Shown: piece by piece, positions 8,818 to 18,206 of the stretch
Position numbering within the stretch: position 1 is the first letter of the stretch
Layout of the letters: each line of letters begins with the position of its first letter
Source: Clostridia bacterium
GTDB taxonomy: Bacteria > Bacillota > Clostridia > Oscillospirales > Acutalibacteraceae
Length of the DNA stretch: 57,296 bases
Assembly (NCBI GenBank): GCA_017516745.1
Contig: JAFXBF010000008.1
Location: forward strand, 1-57,296
Direction of reading: 5' to 3'
Made by a program: the position numbers and the translations under genes
The notes under the pieces: generated by a model
What the model saw: the letters and a program-made list of their open reading frames with translations, nothing else
Databases searched by the model: none
What the model was told of the DNA's origin: nothing

Positions 8818-10026
8818 ATGGGATTGATAGTAATGAAATTCGGCGGCAGCTCCGTTGCCAATGCCGAGCGTGTACGCAACGTTGCTTCCATCATCATTGA
8901 CAGCTACAAAAAAGGCAATGATGTTGTTGCTGTTGTTTCCGCTCAGGGTGACACAACGGACGACCTTATCGAAAAGGCAGCCGAAATTAACCCCAAGGCA
9001 TCCAAGCGTGAGATGGACTCCCTTCTCAGCGCAGGCGAGCAGATGTCCAGTGCGCTTCTCGCAATGGCAATCGAAGCAGAGGGCTACCCCGTAGTTTCTC
9101 TTCTCGGCTGGCAGGCAGGCTTCAAGACGGACAACGTCCACGGCTCCGCAAGAATCAAGACAGTTCAGCCCGAAAGACTCAAGAACGAAATCGGCAAGCG
9201 CAACATCGTTATCGTTGCAGGCTTCCAGGGTCTCAACAGCTTTGACGACATCACAACCCTCGGCAGAGGCGGCTCGGACACAAGCGCAGTTGCAATCGCC
9301 GCAGCCCTTCACGCAGACCGCTGCCAGATTTATACGGACGTTGAAGGCGTTTACACAGCAGACCCCAGAAAGATAGGCAACGCAAAGAAGCTTGCTGAAA
9401 TCACTTATGACGAAATGCTCGAGCTTGCAACGCTCGGCGCACAGGTTCTCAACAATCGCTCGGTCGAAATGGCCAAAAAATACAACGTCGAGGTAGAGGT
9501 TCTTTCGAGCCTTAAAAGAGTACCCGGCACCATTGTCAAGGAGGTAGCTAAAATGGAAAAAATGTTAATCAGAGGCGTCACAAAGGATACTGACGTAGCA
9601 AGAATCTCAGTTATCGGTGTTCCCAACACACCCGGTATTGCTTTCAAGCTCTTCGCAAAGCTTGCAGCTAAGAATATCAACGTAGATATCATCCTTCAGT
9701 CTGTCGGCAGAAACGACACAAAGGATATCACCTTCACCGTTGCAAAGGCTAACGGCGAGCTTGCAGTAAGCATCATCAAGGAGTCCTTCGACCTTGCTGA
9801 CGAGAGCATCATCTGCGACACATCCGTTGCAAAGATTTCCGTTGTCGGCGCAGGTATGGAAACACATCCCGGTACCGCTTCCAAGATGTTTGAAGCACTC
9901 TACGAGAAGGATATCAACATCCAGATGATTTCCACAAGTGAAATCAAGATTTCCGTCCTCATCGACATCGAGCAGGCCGACAAGGCTGTTGCCGCTGTCC
10001 ATAAAGCTTTTTTCCCCGAGGATTAA
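8818..10026 (+). CDS. lysC: Aspartate kinase (alpha subunit; beta subunit from internal start)
   Basis: This 402-residue enzyme phosphorylates aspartate, the first step to lysine, threonine and methionine. The amino-acid kinase domain (residues 1-~245) begins LIVMKFGGSSVANAERV and includes FQGLNSFDDITTLGRGGSDTS. Two ACT domains follow (from ~264 VIGVPNTPGIAFKLF and ~343 VVGAGMETHPGTASKMF), which sense lysine and/or threonine in this family. It starts after AGGAGG. A second in-frame start at codon 246 has its own Shine-Dalgarno (see the separate entry), matching the alpha2beta2 class of aspartokinases. Confidence 0.96.
   Translation: MGLIVMKFGGSSVANAERVRNVASIIIDSYKKGNDVVAVVSAQGDTTDDLIEKAAEINPKASKREMDSLLSAGEQMSSALLAMAIEAEGYPVVSLLGWQAGFKTDNVHGSARIKTVQPERLKNEIGKRNIVIVAGFQGLNSFDDITTLGRGGSDTSAVAIAAALHADRCQIYTDVEGVYTADPRKIGNAKKLAEITYDEMLELATLGAQVLNNRSVEMAKKYNVEVEVLSSLKRVPGTIVKEVAKMEKMLIRGVTKDTDVARISVIGVPNTPGIAFKLFAKLAAKNINVDIILQSVGRNDTKDITFTVAKANGELAVSIIKESFDLADESIICDTSVAKISVVGAGMETHPGTASKMFEALYEKDINIQMISTSEIKISVLIDIEQADKAVAAVHKAFFPED
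9538..9555 (+). promoter_or_regulatory. Internal ribosome-binding site and start for LysC beta subunit
   Basis: AAGGAGG (9538-9544), 8 nt, then ATG (9553-9555), in frame with lysC as codon 246. Translation from here would give a 157-residue protein made of only the two ACT domains. This is how class II aspartokinases of the Bacillus type make their beta subunit. Confidence 0.8.
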
Positions 10027-10090
10027 TTTTTTAAAACTATGATAAGGAAGCAGCGGCAGTAGTTTATATTGCCGTTGCGAGGTGAATAAA

Positions 10091-12601
10091 ATGGGTTTTG
10101 ATGCAGAATCTGTAGCCAATCAGAAAATCATCAATGTTGAGATTAACAGCGAGATGCGCAAATCCTTCCTCGATTATTCGATGTCGGTTATCACATCCCG
10201 TGCTCTCCCCGATGTAAGGGACGGTATGAAGCCCGTTCACAGAAGAATACTTTACACAATGTACGAGAACACCCTTTACCCCGACAAGCCGTTCCGTAAG
10301 TGTGCGGATACAGTCGGTTCCGTTCTCGGCCGTTACCATCCTCATGGCGACGCATCCGTTTACGATGCAATGGTTCGCCTTGCGCAGGATTTCTCAATGC
10401 GTTACACTCTTGTTGACGGTCACGGTAACTTCGGCTCAATAGACGGTGACCCGCCTGCAGCCTACCGTTACACGGAGTCCAGAATGAGCAAGATTTCGCT
10501 TGAGATGCTCGGCGATATCGACAAGGACACGGTTGATTTTGTTCCCAACTATGATGACCGTCTTAAGGAGCCCACCGTTCTCCCGTCGAGAATTCCCAAT
10601 CTTCTTGTAAACGGCTCAATGGGTATTGCCGTCGGTATGGCAACAAATATTCCGCCGCACAACCTCGGTGAGGTTGTAGATGCAATGTGCTGTGTTATCG
10701 ACAATCCCGAAGCGGAGCTTGTTGATATTATGGAGCATATCAAGGGCCCCGATTTCCCCACGGCAGGTCTTATTATGGGCAAAGCCGGCATCCGTGCCGC
10801 CTATGCAACGGGCAGAGGCAAGATTACCGTTCGTGCCAAGGCTGAAATCGAGGAAACCAAGAATAACCGCTTCCGCATTGTTGTTACGGAAATTCCTTAC
10901 GGTGTCAACAAGGCTCGTCTTATCGAGAGCATTGCCGACCTCGTAAAGGAAAAGCGTATCGAGGGCATTTCCGATATTAACGACTACTCCGCAATCGAGG
11001 GTATGCAGATTGTTATAGACCTCAAGCGTGAGGCAAATCCGCAGGTTGTGCTCAATCAGCTCTACAATTTCACACAGATGCAGACCACCTTCGGCGTAAT
11101 TATGCTCGCCCTTGTTGACGGTGTTCCGAGAATCCTTACCCTTAAGGAAATGCTCGAAAACTACATCAACTTCCAGTGCGAGGTTATCACACGCCGCACA
11201 CGCTATAACCTCAAGAAGGCTCAGGACAGAGCCCACATCCTCGAGGGTTATCTCATTGCTCTTGATTTTATCGACGAGGTTATCAATATACTCCGTAATT
11301 CTCCTGACCGGCAGACAGGTAAGGCCCGTCTGATGGAGCGCTTCGGCCTTGATGATATTCAGGCACAGAAGATTGTTGAAATGCAATTGGGTCAGTTGAC
11401 CGGTATGGAGCGCCAGAAGATTGAGGACGAAATGGCTGCCCTCAAGGCGAAAATTGCCGAATACCTTGAAATCCTCGGCAGCGAGGCAAGAGTGCGTGAG
11501 CTTGTAAAGGAAGAAGCACTCCAGACCAAGGAAAAATACGGCGATGAGAGGAGGACAGAAATCTGCAATGTCAGCGGCGAGGTTGACATTGAGGATCTTA
11601 TTCCCGAAGAGGAAAGTGTCTATACTCTCACAAGCAAGGGCTACCTTAAGCGTATGCCTGCCGACACCTACCGCAGCCAGCGCAGAGGCGGCAGAGGTGT
11701 TATGGGTATGACCCGCCGTGAGGAGGACTTTGTTACCACAATGTTCACCTGCTCCTCACACGACCATATTATGTTCTTCACCAACTTCGGTAAGGCGTAC
11801 AAGCTCAAGGGCTATGAAATTCCCGAAAGCTCACGTACGGGCAAGGGTATGAACGCTGTCAATATTCTTCCACTCGATGCAGACGAGAAGATTTCGGCAA
11901 TGATAAGAGTACCTGCCGAGGCAGACGGAGAATACCTTTGCATGGTAACAAGAAAGGGTATTATCAAGCGTACTCTTCTTGATGCATACAAGAACATCCG
12001 CAAGAACGGCGTTATTGCAATCAACCTCGACGAGGATGACGAGCTTGCATGGGTCAAGCTCACCTACGGCGACGACGACCTTCTTGTTGCAACCCGTAAC
12101 GGCTTCTCAATCCGTTTCAACGAAAACGATGCAAGACCCATCGGCAGAACAGCCCGTGGTGTTAAGGCTATCGAGCTTCGTGAGGATGACGAGGTTGTCG
12201 GCATGGATGTAGTAACGGATGAAGATTTTGTCCTCACCGTTACCGAAACGGGCTACGGCAGAAGAAGCCCGGGTGACGAATACCGTGCTCAGTCCAGAGG
12301 CGGTAAGGGCGTTACAAACTACAAGACGGAAAAATACGGTAAGGTTGCCGCACTTATGAATGTTAAGGAAGACGAGGACATCATCCTCATTTCCTCAAGC
12401 GGTGTAATTATCCGTATGCCGTCCGATTCAATAAGCCTCTTCTCCCGTACTTCCAAGGGCGTGCGTGTAATGCGTGTGGGCGAGGGCGACAGCCTCGTAA
12501 CGGCTACCACAGCAGAGCGTGAGGAAGACTCCGCCGAAGCACAGGACGAAGAAGCAACACAGGAAACAGAAGAAACAAAAGAAGAAACAACTCAGGAATA
12601 A
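10091..12601 (+). CDS. gyrA: DNA gyrase subunit A
   Basis: This 836-residue breakage-reunion subunit of gyrase makes negative supercoils together with GyrB. The winged-helix and tower domains begin [19 protein letters not shown]; the catalytic tyrosine is Y127 in AAYRYTE. The C-terminal beta-pinwheel carries the GyrA box QRRGGRG, which separates it from ParC, and ends in an acidic, Glu/Thr-rich tail. The QRDR reads [10 protein letters not shown], with Ala88 at the position of E. coli Ser83. The ATG at 10091, with GAGGTG 6 nt upstream, is preferred to the GTG at 10082. It lies 64 bp after lysC without gyrB nearby, an uncommon location. Confidence 0.95.
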   Translation: MGFDAESVANQKIINVEINSEMRKSFLDYSMSVITSRALPDVRDGMKPVHRRILYTMYENTLYPDKPFRKCADTVGSVLGRYHPHGDASVYDAMVRLAQDFSMRYTLVDGHGNFGSIDGDPPAAYRYTESRMSKISLEMLGDIDKDTVDFVPNYDDRLKEPTVLPSRIPNLLVNGSMGIAVGMATNIPPHNLGEVVDAMCCVIDNPEAELVDIMEHIKGPDFPTAGLIMGKAGIRAAYATGRGKITVRAKAEIEETKNNRFRIVVTEIPYGVNKARLIESIADLVKEKRIEGISDINDYSAIEGMQIVIDLKREANPQVVLNQLYNFTQMQTTFGVIMLALVDGVPRILTLKEMLENYINFQCEVITRRTRYNLKKAQDRAHILEGYLIALDFIDEVINILRNSPDRQTGKARLMERFGLDDIQAQKIVEMQLGQLTGMERQKIEDEMAALKAKIAEYLEILGSEARVRELVKEEALQTKEKYGDERRTEICNVSGEVDIEDLIPEEESVYTLTSKGYLKRMPADTYRSQRRGGRGVMGMTRREEDFVTTMFTCSSHDHIMFFTNFGKAYKLKGYEIPESSRTGKGMNAVNILPLDADEKISAMIRVPAEADGEYLCMVTRKGIIKRTLLDAYKNIRKNGVIAINLDEDDELAWVKLTYGDDDLLVATRNGFSIRFNENDARPIGRTARGVKAIELREDDEVVGMDVVTDEDFVLTVTETGYGRRSPGDEYRAQSRGGKGVTNYKTEKYGKVAALMNVKEDEDIILISSSGVIIRMPSDSISLFSRTSKGVRVMRVGEGDSLVTATTAEREEDSAEAQDEEATQETEETKEETTQE

Positions 12602-12627
12602 CAGCAGGTTATTAAAGGGAAAGAGAT

Positions 12628-14181
12628 ATGGAAGAAAATAACAAAAATATGCAGTTTGAGGATGTCTATTCCGACAGCTCAAAGGAAAAGGAAAAGCCGG
12701 CGTATCAGCGTGGCCACAAACCGATTGACCAGCGTGAAATCTGCTATCCCAACAAGTTTGTCGAATTTTTATTGAAGAACAACAAGCGAAACACAAAAAT
12801 TATTTTAGTCGCTATGATTATTCTGATTTTGCTTATGATTGGTGCACTTGTTGCTTCCTTCATTATGGACAAGCTCGACCTTATCAACATTGAGGGTGAG
12901 GACGAGGTTTTCACAGGCGATGAAAACTATTCGGAAAACTTTGATGACGAAGATTTTGAAGCCATGCACGAGGTTTCAAATGCCGCATCGCTTGACGACT
13001 TGCTCAAAAAGTGGTATCAGATGGACGGCAGCATTATGTCGCAGGATTATGTAATAAACGTCCTGCTCATAGGTGTTGACGGCAAAAACGGTGTCAAATA
13101 CGGCGGTAATTCCGACGTGCTTATGCTCGTTTCAATCAACAAAAAGACTGAAACAATAACCCTTTGCTCCTTTATGCGTGACAGCCGCACATATTTCGAG
13201 GCTAACGGCAGAGGCTACTGGGCAAAGGTCAACGCAGCTTATTCCAAGGGCGGTGCTGCGGCAACAATTGCAACCCTTGAAAAGGACTACAAGATAGGCA
13301 TTGACTATTACGTAGCTGTTGACTTTACCAGCTTCCCGAAGGTTATCGATGCCCTTGGCGGTGTCACGGTTGATATGAAGGAATACGAGCAGAGATACAT
13401 CAACCGCACAACCACGGCTATCAAGAAAATTCCCAACTACGGCCCCGTTAAGCTCGACGGTAAGCAGGCACTCGTCTATGCCCGTATACGTAAGTGCGAT
13501 GCGGACAGCGACGTTTCCCGTACACGCCGTCAGAGAACGCTTATCAGTGCCATTATCAAGAGCGCAAAGGGTGCATCACTCACCCAGCTCAACAACGCAA
13601 TAGACACCCTGCTTCCGCTTCTTGCAACAGATTGCTCAAAGAGCCAGATTGTTTCCTACGGCGCACAGGCGCTCACTCAGGGCTGGCTCAACTACGAAAT
13701 CAAGCAGGTTACTATGCCCGACGAGGACACCCGTAAGGACGCCAGGATTAACGGCGTATCCTACTGGGTTGTTGACTATCCGCTTGCGGCACAGCGTGTT
13801 CAGCTTGCGCTTTACGGCACAACAAACATTGAGCTTGATGAGTACCGTGATTCTGCGCTTGATTACGTTAAGTTCAATAACAACGGCTCAGGCAGCTCGT
13901 CTGACAGCACGGAAAGCTATTCGGGTAACAATTACAGCGAGGGCTATTCCGAGGAAACCACAACAAGGCGAGGCATACTCGACTGGTGGAAGCCCGGCAA
14001 CGATGACGACGAAACCACAACGGGTGCGTTGGTTGAAATTCCGAGCGGTGATGAGCCTGCATCAAACGGCGAAGAAACCACAACCGCTCCGAACGAGCAG
14101 CCGCCTGCAGAGGAAACAACAACCAAAAAGCCGTTGGACTCTCTGTTTGACAGGTTTACAACTACTCAACCTGCAGCATAA
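12628..14181 (+). CDS. LytR-CpsA-Psr (LCP) family cell-wall polymer ligase
   Basis: This 517-residue type II membrane protein has a charged cytoplasmic N-terminus, one membrane helix at about 57-79 (KIILVAMIILILLMIGALVA) and an extracellular LCP domain (about 145-400). The domain contains VINVLLIGVD, NSDVLMLVSIN, SFMRDSRTYF, the KVNAAYSKGG region and RTRRQRTLISAI. LCP enzymes transfer teichoic acids or capsule polymers to peptidoglycan. The last ~100 residues are a low-complexity Ser/Thr/Glu/Pro tail with repeated ETTT motifs, probably a wall-embedded linker. It follows gyrA by 26 bp and ends at a strong terminator. Confidence 0.92.
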   Translation: MEENNKNMQFEDVYSDSSKEKEKPAYQRGHKPIDQREICYPNKFVEFLLKNNKRNTKIILVAMIILILLMIGALVASFIMDKLDLINIEGEDEVFTGDENYSENFDDEDFEAMHEVSNAASLDDLLKKWYQMDGSIMSQDYVINVLLIGVDGKNGVKYGGNSDVLMLVSINKKTETITLCSFMRDSRTYFEANGRGYWAKVNAAYSKGGAAATIATLEKDYKIGIDYYVAVDFTSFPKVIDALGGVTVDMKEYEQRYINRTTTAIKKIPNYGPVKLDGKQALVYARIRKCDADSDVSRTRRQRTLISAIIKSAKGASLTQLNNAIDTLLPLLATDCSKSQIVSYGAQALTQGWLNYEIKQVTMPDEDTRKDARINGVSYWVVDYPLAAQRVQLALYGTTNIELDEYRDSALDYVKFNNNGSGSSSDSTESYSGNNYSEGYSEETTTRRGILDWWKPGNDDDETTTGALVEIPSGDEPASNGEETTTAPNEQPPAEETTTKKPLDSLFDRFTTTQPAA

Positions 14182-14194
14182 AAACTATTTTTAC

Positions 14195-14238
14195 GGTCGT
14201 ATCAAAACTTTAATAGGGTTTTGATGCGACCTTTTTTT
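14195..14238 (+). terminator. Terminator after the LCP gene
   Basis: A 14-bp stem with one G-T pair (14195-14208 with 14218-14231) is followed by seven Ts. Confidence 0.95.
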
Positions 14239-14241
14239 AAA

Positions 14242-14401
14242 GGGTACCTTTAAGAACTTATCGCACAATCTTACGTATTCTTTTTCCGTCATATCGTCCC
14301 AAATTGCTCGGCAATACACAGAGTATTACCTGTGCTTTTGAAACTTCTCTGACGAAAAAATAACTACGCAATTTTCGCACGATAAGTTCTTAAAGATACC
14401 C
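14242..14401 (+). repeat. 160-bp palindromic MITE-like element
   Basis: The outer ~22 bp at each end are inverted repeats with one mismatch (GGGTACCTTTAAGAACTTAT at the left, and its near-complement ending GATACCC at the right). The inner arms match imperfectly and a short central hairpin (CACAG...CTGTG) lies near 14317-14332. There is no coding capacity. This shape fits a non-autonomous miniature transposable element or a REP-like hairpin. It ends exactly where the mannosidase translation-initiation region begins, so any promoter for that gene must be inside it or upstream of it. Confidence 0.75.
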
Positions 14402-14419
14402 GTGAAAGGATGTGCAGTA

Positions 14420-17407
14420 ATGCCGTATTCAGAAAAATATATGCTTCGTAAAATTGACGATGCAATCCGAACAATCAAGCCCGTAATTTACACCAAAATT
14501 GCTCCGCTTTCGGTTAAGGCTTATGTAACCCGTGAGCCCGTTAAGTTTAACGAGCGCACGAGCGGTGAAGAAAAAATTCTCACCGTCGGCGAAAGCTGGG
14601 GTAACCTTTGGGATTGCGCATGGTTCTGCTTTGAGGGCAGAATTCCCGAAAGCGAAAGAGAAAAGAACCTTGTACTGATGCTGGACGTCAGCGGCGAAAT
14701 GTGCGTGTTTGACAAAGCAGGCGTACCCGTTGCCTGCCTTACAAACGTTAACTCTGATTTCGATGATTCTCTCGGCAGCCCCGGTAAGCGTATCTATGTG
14801 CTTGACAAGGCAACCAAGGAAAGCGGCGAAATAACGCTTTGGGCGGATGCAGGCTGTAACGATCTTTTCGGAAATTATCAGAACAGCGGCAGGGTTATGG
14901 AAGCAGACCTTGCAATCTGTGACGCAGGGCTTCGTGACATTTACTACGACCTTGCCGTAATCAGAGATATGCTCGGCTGTATTGACAAGAACAGCGCACG
15001 CTATAAGCGCCTTTTAGGCAGAACTTATGACGCTGTGTGTATGATTACCACACCCGATTTTGACAGAGAAGCTGTCAGGAGAATTTTAAATAAAGAGCTT
15101 GACCGCAAGGGCGGTGACAGCTCGCTTCGTGTTACGGGCATAGGTCACGCTCATATCGACCTTGCGTGGCTGTGGCCCATCAGAGAAACCAAGCGCAAGG
15201 GCGCAAGAACCTTCTCTAACGTCATTCAGCTTATGGACAGATACCCCGATTTTATCTTCGGCGCAAGCCAGCCTCAGCTTTATAAGTGGGTCAAGGAGGA
15301 TTATCCCGAGCTGTTTGAAAAAATCAAGCAGAAGGTAAAGGAAAACCGCTGGGAATGTCAGGGCGGTATGTGGGTTGAGGCTGATACCAACGTCAGCGGT
15401 GCAGAGCCCCTTGTAAGACAGTTCCTCTACGGTAAAAAGTTCTTTATGGAAGAATTCGGTGTGGACGTGCGTTCACTCTGGCTGCCCGATGTTTTCGGCT
15501 ACAGTGCAGCGTTGCCGCAGATTATGAAAAAGAGCGGTGTCGATTACTTCGTAACGCAGAAGCTTTCATGGAGTGAGCATAACGTTTATCCTCACCACAC
15601 ATTCAATTGGCACGGTATAGACGGTACGGACGTGCTTGCTCACCTTCTTCCCGAGGATACATACAACGGCCCTGCAATGCCGAGGTCACTCAAAAAGATT
15701 GAGGAAAATTACAAGGACAACGCCGTTTGTGAAGAAGCACTTATGCTCTTCGGTATCGGTGACGGCGGCGGAGGACCGAGCAACTTCCACCTTGAAGGTC
15801 TCAAGCGTATAAAGAATCTTGAGGGTCTTGTTCCCTGTGAGCAGGGCTATTCAATTGATATGCTCGACAGAATTGCAGAAGACAAGGCAGACTATAAAAA
15901 ATGGGTCGGCGAGCTTTACCTTGAAAAGCATCAGGGTACGTACACCACCCAGTCCAGAATCAAGCGCTACAACCGCCGTACGGAATTTGCGCTTCGTGAA
16001 ACGGAGTTTGCCTGTGTTTGGGCAAAGCTTGCCGCAAATGTGCCTTACCCCAAGGCGGAGCTTGACGAAATCTGGGAGGAATACCTGCTCTATCAGTTCC
16101 ACGATATTCTCCCCGGCTCATCAATAAACCGTGTTTATCAGGAGGCGGAGGAACGCTTCAAGGTAATGCTTAAGCGCCTTTCCGAAATCAAAAAGGCAGC
16201 GTATGCCAAGGTTGCCGCAACAATAGGCAGAGTAAACGAAACAATTGTTTTCAACTCCCTTCCCTTCGAGGTTACCGAGCAGTTCAAGACCACGGGCGGC
16301 TACAGACTAATTACCGTGCCTGCTATGGGTATGAAGAGCCTTGACGAAAGCACAGACCGCTTTGAGCCCTGTGCAAGCGACGAAACAGGCCTTGAAAACG
16401 GCAAGCTTTCCGTCACCTTCGATTCAAACGGTGCAATAACCGAAATTTACGATAAAATCAACGGCAGGCAGGTGCTGCTGAACGGCGAAAAGGCAAACAC
16501 CTTTACACTCTACGAGGACAGAGGCGATGCTTGGGATATGCGCTTCAACTATGTTGACGATGCGACAACCCAGATGAAGCTCACAGAGGTTGACTTCTGC
16601 ATTGAGGGCGGCAACGCTGTCAGAACGCAAGTATTCAGTTACAACGAGTCTGTTCTCAAGCAGAAAATCGTTCTCACCCCTGCAGGTATCATCCGCTTTG
16701 AAACCGAGGCGGACTGGCGTGAAAGGAGAAAGATGCTCCGCACAGCCTTCCCGATTAACGTTGTCAGCGATAAGGTCGAGTGTGATATTCAGTTCGGCTC
16801 ACTCGAGCGTTCAACAACCGAAAACACAAGCTGGCAGTATGCACAGTTTGAAATCTGCGCACAGAAGTGGCTTGACATTTCACAGCGTGATTACGGTGCA
16901 GCCGTGCTTAACAACGGCAAATACGGCTACAGGGTCAAGGACACGACAATTGATATCAATCTCCTTCGTTCACCCTGCCATCCCGACGTAAATGCCGATT
17001 ACGGCAAGCATTCCTTCACCTACGCCTTCTATCCCCACAAGGGTGACAGAGTTGAGGCGAAGGTCAGCGAGCACGCATATCAGCTCAATATGCCTTTGAG
17101 TGTTGCCAAGGTTTCGACCGACGGTCAGATTGAGGCAAAGGAAGCTGCCCAGCTTATGAAGTTTGACAACGGCGGTGCGGCAGTAATTGAGAGCATCAAG
17201 GCTGCTGAAGACGGCAAGGGCATCATCATCCGTGTTTACGAAAGCACGGGTGCAGATTGTGATTTTACAATCAGGCCGAATTTCCGCTTCCAGCGTGCAA
17301 GCGTTGTTGATCTTACGGAAAACGAGGTTACCGAGTGCGCTGTTTCGGGCGGCACAATTTCCGCCTCTCTCAAGCCGTTTGAGATTCTTTCAATAAAGGT
17401 AAATTAA
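14420..17407 (+). CDS. GH38 alpha-mannosidase
   Basis: This ~995-residue retaining alpha-mannosidase hydrolyses terminal alpha-mannosides, for example from N-glycan or mannan fragments. It has an N-terminal beta domain, then the GH38 catalytic domain starting GIGHAHIDLAWLWPIRET, whose His-x-Asp binds zinc. The nucleophile is D357 in LPDVFGYSAALP. A three-helix middle domain (QFHDILPGSSINRVY) and C-terminal beta-sandwich domains follow. It has no signal peptide, so it is cytosolic. The ATG at 14420 with AAAGGA upstream is preferred to the GTG at 14402, which abuts the palindromic element. No transporter is adjacent. Confidence 0.93.
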   Translation: MPYSEKYMLRKIDDAIRTIKPVIYTKIAPLSVKAYVTREPVKFNERTSGEEKILTVGESWGNLWDCAWFCFEGRIPESEREKNLVLMLDVSGEMCVFDKAGVPVACLTNVNSDFDDSLGSPGKRIYVLDKATKESGEITLWADAGCNDLFGNYQNSGRVMEADLAICDAGLRDIYYDLAVIRDMLGCIDKNSARYKRLLGRTYDAVCMITTPDFDREAVRRILNKELDRKGGDSSLRVTGIGHAHIDLAWLWPIRETKRKGARTFSNVIQLMDRYPDFIFGASQPQLYKWVKEDYPELFEKIKQKVKENRWECQGGMWVEADTNVSGAEPLVRQFLYGKKFFMEEFGVDVRSLWLPDVFGYSAALPQIMKKSGVDYFVTQKLSWSEHNVYPHHTFNWHGIDGTDVLAHLLPEDTYNGPAMPRSLKKIEENYKDNAVCEEALMLFGIGDGGGGPSNFHLEGLKRIKNLEGLVPCEQGYSIDMLDRIAEDKADYKKWVGELYLEKHQGTYTTQSRIKRYNRRTEFALRETEFACVWAKLAANVPYPKAELDEIWEEYLLYQFHDILPGSSINRVYQEAEERFKVMLKRLSEIKKAAYAKVAATIGRVNETIVFNSLPFEVTEQFKTTGGYRLITVPAMGMKSLDESTDRFEPCASDETGLENGKLSVTFDSNGAITEIYDKINGRQVLLNGEKANTFTLYEDRGDAWDMRFNYVDDATTQMKLTEVDFCIEGGNAVRTQVFSYNESVLKQKIVLTPAGIIRFETEADWRERRKMLRTAFPINVVSDKVECDIQFGSLERSTTENTSWQYAQFEICAQKWLDISQRDYGAAVLNNGKYGYRVKDTTIDINLLRSPCHPDVNADYGKHSFTYAFYPHKGDRVEAKVSEHAYQLNMPLSVAKVSTDGQIEAKEAAQLMKFDNGGAAVIESIKAAEDGKGIIIRVYESTGADCDFTIRPNFRFQRASVVDLTENEVTECAVSGGTISASLKPFEILSIKVN

Positions 17408-17419
17408 TTTATAATAAAG

Positions 17420-17457
17420 GGTGAAGAAAAATTTTAAAAAATTTCTCTTCACCTTTT
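17420..17457 (+). terminator. Terminator after the GH38 gene
   Basis: GGTGAAGA (17420-17427) pairs with TCTTCACC (17446-17453), with A/T-rich inner pairing and a TTTT tail. Confidence 0.8.
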
Positions 17458-17519
17458 GAGTTTTACACACAAAATACACATACACGGTTTATTTTATAAT
17501 CAGAAGGAGGTGAGCGGCA

Positions 17520-18206
17520 ATGTTTAAAATACTTTTTGCCGACGATGAAGCGAAAATCCGTGAAGCGGTATACGACTATTTTACCGCAAAGGGTGTTGAG
17601 GTTTTCCTTGCCGAGGACGGCGGACAGGCGGTTGAAGCGGCAGAGAATAATGACTTTGATTTGGTTATTCTCGACGTTATGATGCCCGTTTTGAACGGCC
17701 TTGAAGCCTGCCGACGCATAAGAAAACTGAGCAAAGCGCCGATTTTGTTTTTATCTGCATTGGGGGAGGAGCGTGATTTGCTCGGCGGCTATTCAAGCGG
17801 AGCGGATGACTATATTGTAAAGCCCTTTCCCTTGTCGGTGCTTTTTGAAAAGAGCCAAAGGATGATGAGGCGCTACAGAGGAGTAAATGACGAAAATCTT
17901 ATAATTTCGGGCGGTATAACGCTCGATAAAAACCGCTTTAAGGTGTTATCAGACGGCGAGGAAATTACGCTTTCAAGCAAGGATTTTCAGCTGCTGGAAT
18001 ATCTTGTGTCAAACAAAAACATTGTCTTAAGCCGACATATAATTTTAAGCCGTGTGTGGGGTTATGATTTTGAGGGTGACGACAGGGTGGTCGATACCCA
18101 TATCAAAATTATCCGCAAAGCCCTCGGCGAAAATGCCACGGCAATCAAAACGGTTGTCAATGTCGGCTATAAATTCGAGGAGGCAGAAGTAAATGAGCAA
18201 AAATAA
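17520..18206 (+). CDS. OmpR/PhoB-family response regulator
   Basis: This 228-residue transcription factor has a receiver domain (1-~120) with acidic pocket DDE at 8-10, phospho-acceptor D52 in LVILDVMMP and the conserved Lys in DDYIVKPF. A winged-helix DNA-binding domain (~130-225) follows, with SSKDFQLLEYLVSNKN and VVDTHIKIIRKALG. It starts after AAGGAGGTGAG. It overlaps the downstream kinase by 14 bp, so the two form one two-component system. Its signal and targets are not evident from the neighbours. Confidence 0.95.
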   Translation: MFKILFADDEAKIREAVYDYFTAKGVEVFLAEDGGQAVEAAENNDFDLVILDVMMPVLNGLEACRRIRKLSKAPILFLSALGEERDLLGGYSSGADDYIVKPFPLSVLFEKSQRMMRRYRGVNDENLIISGGITLDKNRFKVLSDGEEITLSSKDFQLLEYLVSNKNIVLSRHIILSRVWGYDFEGDDRVVDTHIKIIRKALGENATAIKTVVNVGYKFEEAEVNEQK

